A DNA stretch of 64,000 nucleotides from Scenedesmus sp. ARA3 (Eukaryota; Chlorophyta; Chlorophyceae; Sphaeropleales; Scenedesmaceae): NCBI GenBank assembly GCA_004335835.1, contig RWJK01001779.1:1-64000 (forward strand), in the 5' to 3' direction. Below are positions 57,257 through 64,000 of this stretch, in pieces. Numbering within the stretch: position 1 is the stretch's first letter; each line of letters begins with the position of its first letter. The notes under the pieces were generated by a model that saw nothing but the letters and a program-made list of their open reading frames with translations, was not told the DNA's origin and made no database searches. Position numbers and translations under genes: made by a program.

Positions 57257-58151
57257 TTATGCTACTTGCATCTGCTGCTTTGGGTACCACAGCACTGTAC
57301 ATGTTGCCAGTGTGAGTGTTGGCCACCAGCAGTGTGTCTGCAGTGTCATTGCTGGCATACACAGCAAGGCCATTTGCACGGAATTGTCCCAGCTGTGTGG
57401 CAAAGTAGCCTCCAGTCAAGTGGCGCAGCACAGGCCTTGCTATTGCAGGGCCGCCACTGCTGTTGCTGCTGCTGGTACTGCTGCCAGTGCTGGCTGTTGA
57501 TGGTGAAGCAGCTGCAAACCTGGGGATGGAGTAGATCACTGCCCTGAAGCTGTCAGTGAAGTAGGCGCGGTCGTTGCTGAGTGCGACATCGTTGATGTAG
57601 CTCACAGCAGGCTTAGCAAGCTGCACAACCTCCTTCCGTGTCACTACATACTGCTGCTGCTGGGCACTGCTGCTGCTGCTGCTGCTGCTGCCTGTCTTCT
57701 GCACGTGGAAGATGAAGCCCTTGCCTGACAGGCTTCCTGCTGCAAACAGGGCCTGCTGCTGCGGGCAGAACTTGGCCCCTGACAGGGCCACCCCTGGCTC
57801 ATGGTGCACTATGCGCGAGGTGTTGCTGGCGAGGTCAACGTGCACAACCGCGCCACTCAGGCAGGCAACCCACAGGTCATTGTCACTGCCTGCGGACACC
57901 AAGCCAGCAGCACAGGAAAAGTCACATATTTAATGGAACAGTGAATGTTGCAACCAGTTCCCAGGCGCCTTGCAACGCGGCATCGCCAAGAAGCACAGAC
58001 ATGGCTTGCCATTCCTGCAGTGACACTTGCCTGCTGTCACTCCCTCCGGCTGCACTCCATCTGGCAGTGGCACCAGCTTATAGCAATGCGATAGTGTGAT
58101 GTAGGCTACCAGCAGCAGCAAGGTTGCCCATGCCTTGCTGGTGCCAAGCAT
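56662..58151 (-). CDS. Secreted protein with beta-propeller (NHL/SMP-30-like) features, interrupted by an assembly gap
   Basis: Exon 1 is 58151-58031, starting MLGTSKAWATLLLLVAYITL, a signal peptide, and ending EGVTAG at a GCAAGT donor. Exon 2 is 57889-56662 and contains the 50-N gap. Propeller-like strands recur: GSDNDLWVACLSGAVVHVDL, SGAKFCPQQQALFAAG, YINDVALSNDRAYFTDSF, RANGLAVYASNDTADTLLVA and SNSSMAYVADNYNNRVWGLA. This order (x-D-x-L-W-V, N-G-x-A, YVADNxNxRV) is typical of NHL and strictosidine-synthase/SMP-30 repeats. Without the Ns the two exons give exactly 433 codons, and the Ser frame is open on both sides of the gap, so the missing stretch should be a multiple of three and probably encodes Ser only. 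After the gap the frame reads SRSRPGAAAPAQGLLDQ and continues. Substrate or ligand is unknown. Confidence 0.7.
57089..57252. repeat. (CTG)n tract with a 50-N assembly gap (57146-57195)
   Basis: Nineteen perfect CTG units lie on each side of 50 Ns. On the minus strand they encode poly-Ser in the beta-propeller gene. The N count is a placeholder: 50 is not a multiple of three and would break a frame that is otherwise intact. Confidence 0.95.
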
Positions 58152-58563
58152 ATGGTGCCCCAGTGCTGCTAGTGCTGCTGTAGGACTGCCGTCATCCAAC
58201 AGGTGGCTGAAACTGAATCAACAATGTATTTTAGATGTATCGACGAGTTGTGCTGCACAGCTGTTTAGTGCGAGGCCAGAGTTCTTCTTAGATGTGACCG
58301 CGCAACTTTTGGCGCGCTTCTTTTGATTGTGTCCGTCTTGCTGCTGGCTTCTGCTTATGTTACGTGATCTCTGGCTTTCAGCCTAACGTTAATCAGTTTG
58401 TTTGGCACGTCACACTTAGCCGCGTAGTGGCATACAGCGAGCTACTGCAGTACACATGGCGACAAGGCCGATCCTCCTAGTACCAAAGTCGCGTGTTTCG
58501 ATGCCATAAACTTGGAGCATCCAAAAACGTTACATCTGAGCCACACTCGCTCGACCATTGAGG
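58152..58563. other. Region between two minus-strand genes
   Basis: 412 bp, AT-richer than its flanks, with a minus-strand TGTAA at 58530-58534, about 30 bases past the stop of the FUSC-like gene. No gene is seen. Confidence 0.5.
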
Positions 58564-60339
58564 TCATACAGTGGCCTCACCACCAGCTATCACACCCTTG
58601 CTGGCCATCTGCTGCGGCGCGCCAGGCAGAACTGGCAGCAGCGCATTCAGGCTTTGCGTGAGGCCCCTCAGTGCTTTGCCCAGCTGCCTGCTCAGAACCA
58701 GCAGCGTGCACCAGCGTGCTGTCTGCGCCTCGTCGCTTGTGACTGCTTCTGCCAGCAGTCTCCCAAAGGCAGCAGCAATGCGGTCTGCCTTGTTGCCGAG
58801 CCCTGCTGGCGAGCCAGCTGCTGCTGCAGCTGCCTCGCGCCACTTGCTGCCTGGGCCAGATGCCACAGCAGCAGCAGACCCTGCAGCAGCAGGCCCGGCA
58901 GCAGCATCGCTGCTGCTGTCTGCTGCTGTATCTTGGCTGGATTGGCTGTCGAGCGTTGCTGCAATGAGCTGCTTCAAACTGTTGGCAAATGCTGACAGGT
59001 TGTTGGACTGCACTGCAGCAGCAGCAGGTCCCGCGGGTGGCAGGCTGTCCGACAGATCCTGCAGCACACACAGCAGACAATCGCATGTCATTTGCTTGAC
59101 ATATTAGTGTTGCTTGGCAAGATCTACCTCCGGCGTCAAACTACTGGCTGGTAAGGCCAAGATACGGCCAGCAGGAAACGACAGGCGCCACCATACGGAA
59201 AACCACTGCTGCCCATCAAACTCCCATTATTCATGGTCAGACAGCACAGACAGGGCAACATGGCAGCAGCAGCAGCAGCAAACTGAGTCGGCTCTCATGC
59301 CAGCAGCCCCACCTTGAGCGCTGCTACAGCGCTGGTTGCCAGTGGCTTCAAAAGCTCCCTGCGGCTGGCAGCAACCAGCTGCACAGGCGGCGCCCGCTGC
59401 ACCACTGGCACGCTGCCAAACTCCTCCATTATGGTCAGCAGCGCACGAAGCACCTGAGGCAACATAACAACACACAGGATAGGCGCAAGGCCAAGAAAGG
59501 GGGCATGCACACCAATGGACATGCAAGGGTGATGGAACTGCTGCCAAGGCATATAATTGTTTTGCGGATGTTTTGCACAGATCAGGGGCACCTGCAGTAC
59601 AGGCACCGCTGGCTGCATACCTGGCTTGCGCTGAATATTGCTGCCAGCACTTTGCTGTCATCAAAGCTGCTGCTGCCGACAGCAGGGACGTAGCACCTGC
59701 AGCCGCAGTCAACAAGGCATATCAGCAAGCTCTTGTCAGACAAGCGTTGGCTCATGTGCCAGTGCTGGGTGCAGCCTGTCTGACTGTGCTGCTGTTTGAA
59801 GTTTGCTGCTCAGCAGTTAGAAGGCAGCAAGCTGCATACAACGAATGTGTTTCATTACATGATTGAGTATGAGCTGTGGCGCTGTGTTGGCTTTGTGATC
59901 ATGGGTGCAGGAGCAGCGGTGCATGAGCTGAGATGGCAGCGTCTGGTGATGTTTGCTGGGCAGCAGACACACTGCTCATATCATCACACCAAGGAAGCGC
60001 CATATGCAAACTCTGCTACACTTGATATCTGCTGAACCCAGGCTGCTGCTGCTGCATGTATGCATGACGCTGCATATGTTACCATGCTGCGCAGCATGCT
60101 GGCTCACCTGCAGCTCCCCATGCTGCCGACGTACTTCTCCTTAGCCACTGCAGGCAGCAGCTGCGTCACTGTATGAAGATGATGCGCAGCCTCCGCAGCC
60201 AGCAGTTCAGCCTTACTGTACGCAGCCGCCTTGGCTTTGCCAGGCTTGGCTACTGCCGCAGCCCCTGCTGCTGCTGCTTCGGGTGCTGGACTGATTACAT
60301 CCTTTGCGTCCAGAGCATTGTCAGCTGCATTGCCTGGCA

Positions 60340-60370
<31 letters not shown>

Positions 60371-60817
60371 GGCTGCGTTGTCAGAGCCGCTCTGCTGCGG
60401 CTTGCTGTTGCCGGTGATGAGCAGCACCTCAGCCAGGCTGTGCAGTGCAGCCAGGGCGTCAGACAGCGCGCAGATCACCTGCACAATCAAGCGACAAGGA
60501 CCGTGAGATAAGCACAGCTGAGCAAATAGAGTCTTCTGGTGCAGGTGCCTGTTTGACAGCTGTATGCCAGCCCAATTAAGCTGCACACCCTGCTGCAGTT
60601 GCGGCACACTAGCTCTCCAGTGCGGTAGGCGCACGACACATGCTGCAGCAGCACATGAGGCTTCTGCATGAGCCGCGCACCTGCTGTGTTGCGGTCTGGG
60701 GGACGAACACCATAGCTGCCACAGTGTAGACGATGATGGCAGCAGAGATGGCCACTGTCTTGGTGGCTGTGTTGATGAAGGCCTGGTCCACGGTGTCAAA
60801 GTTCACAGCAACTGCAG

Positions 60818-60866
<49 letters not shown>

Positions 60867-61841
60867 GAAGAGTACAAGGTCGTTTTCAAACAGGGATATG
60901 TGTTGTGTACAATATGTACACAGCGCAGCTGTACAAAGGTGAGAAGCCGTCCGGGGTGTCTGCCATGCAGCAGTCCTGCAACACGAGCACCTCCCAAGCT
61001 TGGTCCTGCGCCCGCCAGCAATGGCTTGCTCCTGGCTGTGCCTGTTGGCTGCCTTCCTGCACAAAACTGTGCGGCCTTCGCTCCTCGCACTCTACCTAGC
61101 CAACACCATGAGCACCGTCAACCGCAACCACTTTGCTCGCCCGCATACAAGCAAGATGCAATATCTCTGCCAGCAGCTGCCTTTTCTGCAGCTCACCAAT
61201 GAACGCTGTGATGAGCGCGACTGGTGACAGGTACTGCTGCCCAGTCAACAGGAAGCTCAGTGCCACCAAAGTAAAGGCCCATGCAGCAAGGCACAGCACC
61301 AGGAACCACCAGGCCTGGCAGCTGGCATACAGCGCATAGAACAGCCAGCCGCCTGCCATGACTCCAGCGATGCGCTGCACTGCCTTTGTGAAGCTCTTGC
61401 CTAGGGTTGGTACGGCAAGGATGCTGATGGTGATCATGGCCATCTGCAGCAATGTGAACTTCAGGTTATTAGGTAACAATGGATTGACTATGAAACTATG
61501 AAACAATGTAGGTTATGTGGTGCAGGTTGTTGGTCGGTGCGCCGCTTATGCATGGCACCAGCAGCAGGCTGCCAAAGAGATAGAGTATGCACAGTAGGCA
61601 AGGCGGCAGCAGCACACATCCTCACCTGTGTGCCTGTGTGCACAATGCTGGTCCATTTGTGTTTGGGTCCCAATGAGTGGGTTACTGCCACGTTGATGAT
61701 TGCGAACACAAGGATGCTGAATGTTGCCGTGAAGCCAATGTGCAGTGCTGAAGGCAGTGCCCTCTGAAAGCTCCTCTTTGGTGGCTTCAGTAGAGCTGGA
61801 ACCTGCCGATACAAGTATTCAGGGGGTTTGGTTGTGCCCAT
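58564..61841 (-). CDS. FUSC/aluminium-activated malate transporter-like membrane protein
   Basis: Exons 61841-61626, 61443-61197, 60811-60681, 60478-60108, 59696-59621, 59453-59313 and 59058-58564 give 558 residues. About 30 residues from the start a set of membrane segments begins: ALHIGFTATFSILVFAIINV, MAMITISILAVPTLGKSFTK, IAGVMAGGWLFYALYAS, WWFLVLCLAAWAFTLVALSF and ATKTVAISAAIIVYTVAAMV. The pattern of a segment with P-x-LG-x-S, a basic stretch and then a Gly-rich helix (KAVQRIAGVMAGG) is that of FUSC proteins, which include plant ALMT anion channels and bacterial AaeB. The C-terminal half is a soluble helical domain with Ala-rich inserts (poly-Ala from a CTG run) and blocks such as YVPAVGSSSFDDSKVLAA and LLTIMEEFGSVPVVQ. 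An organic-anion or aromatic-acid transport role is plausible but not shown. The (CAG)15 run 60819-60863 lies in the intron upstream of exon 3. Confidence 0.75.
60819..60863. repeat. (CAG)15 microsatellite beside a splice acceptor
   Basis: Fifteen perfect CAG units on the plus strand. On the coding strand they form a CTG run ending a few bases before the acceptor of exon 3 (60811) of the FUSC-like gene, like the run next to the antiporter exon at 28873. Confidence 0.9.
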
Positions 61842-62355
61842 GCTGTCTCCTGTTCACTGGCGAGACTGGGACAAGCAGTAGGCACAGCAAAGCCGATCAC
61901 CGACACATTAGCTGTCCAAGACCCTTGCAGCACGCGTAAATTCTACTCTTCGAGCTAACTTGTTGCATCGTCATGCCAACAGTGGAAAGATAGAGCAGCT
62001 GACATACATAAACCCCCTGCCGCAACGGACAGGTGATTAACCAACTGTCGGGTGACTCTCCGGCACCGCCATCGCACATGAGAGCGAGCTCGCAACTCAT
62101 TGAGGCGCCGATACATACGTCTGACCATGTGCGTGGCTTGAATGCGGCTTGACGACGATCACCTGGTGTCGCAACCTCGAAAAAAGCAAATGGTGTGCAG
62201 AAGCATGGCTGCACTAGAGCTGAGCAGCTGCTAATTATGTGTAGATGTAATAGTTCATTGAACAGCGGCTGAAGCTCTACGGAGTTGAGCAAAACACTCA
62301 CAGGTGCAGGAGCAGCAGCAGCACCAGCAGCAGGTAGCAGCAGCACACACAAACC
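61842..62355. promoter_or_regulatory. 514-bp divergent promoter between two membrane-protein genes
   Basis: The two start codons face outward. No TATA box is evident. The start of the plus-strand gene is preceded by a short CAG repeat. Confidence 0.5.
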
Positions 62356-63643
62356 ATGGAGGTGGATTCAGCGAAGGTGCAGCATGTGTCAACCTCCAAG
62401 ACCATATCACACAAAAGCGTGCCACGCTGGCTGCGCATGTCGATTCGTACGGCACTGCTGGTGGGCGTGATTGCCATCCCAGCCCTAGCAGTGAAGGACC
62501 CAGCCTTCGGAGCACTCAACAAATACAAAGCCTACAGGTGAGCGCATGAGCAAAGGCGCTGTCGCAGTTGCAGTAGCTTTGTTGATTGCATCTGCATCTA
62601 CAGTGGCTTACGACTGTGATGCCATTCGTAACGTGACTGGCTTTCAGCAGTGAGCGTGATGTGCGGTAGTTCTGCTCCCATCAAGCGCCTGCAAACCGGC
62701 AGCCAGCGCTTCACTCCTATCAAGATAACGAAAATTAGATCAAGAGAATTAGTATCAGCAGCACTGCAGGGCATCTCCAGCACAAAAAACTGCCTGCAGA
62801 GGGCTGACAGCCAGCTCGCTGGCTAATTAGCCAGTTTATAAACTCCAGCCAACTCTGCATCATTGCTGTCAATGCCGCCCCCGCAGCATCGCGTTCATGG
62901 TGCTGGGAACCATGGTACTGCCCATATGGGAGCCCAACCTGGGCCAGGTGGTGGTAATCTTCACGCTGCTCATACCCAGTGCGTGGCTGAGCTACATCAT
63001 GTAGCATGATGCATCCGACTAGGAATGATTTGGCAATGTGCAGCTGGCATCTTCACGCTGCTCATACCCAGTGAGGCAAAAAGGATTCGGCTGCATGCAT
63101 CTGACTGTTGCATGACTCGGCACGATTAGGCAGTGTGCAGTCCATCAAGCAGTAGACAGTCGCCGAGTTGGTGGTCATCTTCACGCTGCTCATACCCAGT
63201 GCGTGGCTGAGCTGCATGCACTTGACCAGGCATGACTAGGCAGGTTGCAGTTGTCATCAAGCAGTTCAAACAACAAGTGATGAAAATCACGCTGTTCAGT
63301 TTGATCGACGCCTAGCTGGATTGGAGGAACAAATCGCTCTGGCAGCTGCTACTGCCGCGGGGTCGACAGCGGCCGTCAGCAGTGCAGCAAGCGGCATCAC
63401 TGAGCAGCTCAAAACTCACACTGCGGCAGCAGCAAAGCGCAGCAAATCAAACATAAGCTCTGCTGTTGAAGCTGACCAGGCGCATGCGGTGCTGTGCTGT
63501 GCTGCGCTGCTGTTGCAGTGGCGTGTGCGTCCATCTGGCTTGCGTACGGGCTGTTCTTGGGCCTGCCCAGCCTCATCTTCATGATGGCTGCGTGTGTGGT
63601 GGTCACCTTTGTGGTGCTCTTCACCGCAGAGCTGCTGAGCTTC
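62356..63643 (+). CDS. Multi-pass membrane protein, possibly FUSC-like (5' part; continues past the window)
   Basis: Exons 62356-62537, 62887-62978 and 63519-63643 join in phase. Residues 1-25 are hydrophilic, then WLRMSIRTALLVGVIAIPAL, SIAFMVLGTMVLPIWEPNLG, QVVVIFTLLIPMACASIWLA and LPSLIFMMAACVVVTFVVLF are membrane helices. The basic RMSIRTALL start followed by paired helices resembles bacterial and plant FUSC proteins, and the neighbour at 61841 is one, but the level of likeness seen by eye is low. The open, Ala/Ser-rich stretch 63321-63470 (GITEQLKTHTAAAAKRSK) could be an extra loop exon, yet it lacks a usable donor. Intron 2 carries copies of the end of exon 2. The gene has no stop before the window edge in this model, so it is partial. 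Confidence 0.6.
62957..63220 (+). repeat. Three diverged tandem copies of an exon end and donor site
   Basis: The words atcttcacgctgctcatacc and cagtg, which end exon 2 and form its donor, occur at about 62957, 63050 and 63177. The first and third copies continue with cgtggctgagct; all three are followed by gcatg-atc/act and caggca/taggca words. Period is about 93 and then 127 bp. Confidence 0.8.
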
Positions 63644-64000
63644 GTAAGCAACACCCACTTGTGTTGACACTAATAAGCAGGGGTCAAGATCATATTCTGC
63701 TTGATTGTGCAGTTGTCCTGTTCATGGTACTCATCACCCAGAGCTGCTGAACTTATTGAGTAGGGTGTTCATTCGGAAACAGCAGCGAAGTGCTAAAATG
63801 CTGCCGTCACAGCCGCCATCTGCCTACTTGTGCAGTCAGCCTGCGTGCGCCAGCAGGCGTGCGGTGAAGACTGCACCACAGCACAGAGTGTGTGACACAT
63901 GCTGTTACTGCCTGCTCGCAGTGTGCAATGGCACACCTAAAACTGTCATTTGTGCTTTTACCATGCTCAAAACTTTCATTTAACACCTGCTGGCTGTCAC
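63644..64000 (+). other. Intron or downstream part of the last gene
   Basis: At 63725-63755 the words atggtactcatcaccc and agagctgctgaactt resemble the end of exon 3 (63615-63643) in degraded form. No new exon with a clear acceptor was found before the window ends. Confidence 0.35.

Noticed and set aside
60900..61196. Extra exon in the FUSC-like gene between exons 2 and 3
   Set aside because: Direct joining of 61197 to 60811 keeps phase and gives a continuous membrane segment; candidates in between have no matching phase.
63490..63518. A 30-nt intron joining the Ala-rich stretch at 63321-63489 to exon 3
   Set aside because: Far too short for a spliceosomal intron in this genome.
1..64000. 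tRNA, rRNA, CRISPR arrays, bacterial operon signals
   Set aside because: No tRNA-like GGTTCRA box with paired arms, no rRNA sequence and no regular spaced repeats were found; the gene structure is eukaryotic.

Overview
The window looks like nuclear DNA of a green alga, probably a core chlorophyte close to Sphaeropleales; the clade is inferred, not proven. Genes are broken into many short exons with GTGAGY donors and GCAG acceptors. TGTAA, the usual chlorophyte poly(A) signal, lies downstream of several stops. (CAG)n/(CTG)n tracts run through introns and coding sequence as Ser, Ala, Gln or Leu runs. I found no operons, ribosome binding sites, tRNA, rRNA or CRISPR.

Layout. 1-700 (+): 3' end of glycine C-acetyltransferase. 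2897-4119 (-): conserved protein with W-x-GKxF and RDE-x-R motifs. 5312-8703 (+): ten-exon coiled-coil protein. 10797-16935 (-): secreted, internally duplicated protein with two reading-frame breaks. 18663-20974 (-): SAM methyltransferase, head-to-head with an F-box/FIST protein (21468-25484, +). 26928-27262 (-): complex I subunit NDUFB7, head-to-head with a CPA2 cation/proton antiporter (27842-31966, +). 33850-36820 (-): deoxynucleoside kinase with an extra N-terminal hairpin domain. 37130-37464 (-): 3' end of an unrecognised gene. 41319-42671 (-): unrecognised basic/Ser-rich protein, head-to-head with GPI ethanolamine phosphate transferase 3 (44163-49718, +). 50709-52288 (-): histone chaperone ASF1. 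53040-55936 (-): Golgi-type sulfotransferase. 56662-58151 (-): secreted protein, probably a beta-propeller, holding a 50-N assembly gap inside a poly-Ser tract. 58564-61841 (-): FUSC/ALMT-like membrane protein, head-to-head with a second multi-pass membrane protein (62356 onward, +) that leaves the window.

The genes are mostly unrelated housekeeping functions and I see no co-functional cluster. The exception may be the last pair, two membrane proteins that share one 514-bp intergenic region. Exon junctions were placed by hand; total coding lengths divisible by three and matching phases at each junction support them. Exons with no visible homology at the 5' end (2897 and 37130 genes) or 3' end (methyltransferase) remain unresolved.

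The most unusual signals are a three-copy dispersed repeat with inverted internal arms (9759, 11428, 17583), the two compensating-length frame breaks in the secreted repeat gene, copies of exon ends and splice sites inside introns (31139 and 62957), two GC-AG introns in neighbouring genes, and the fused domain architectures of the kinase and the F-box/FIST protein.
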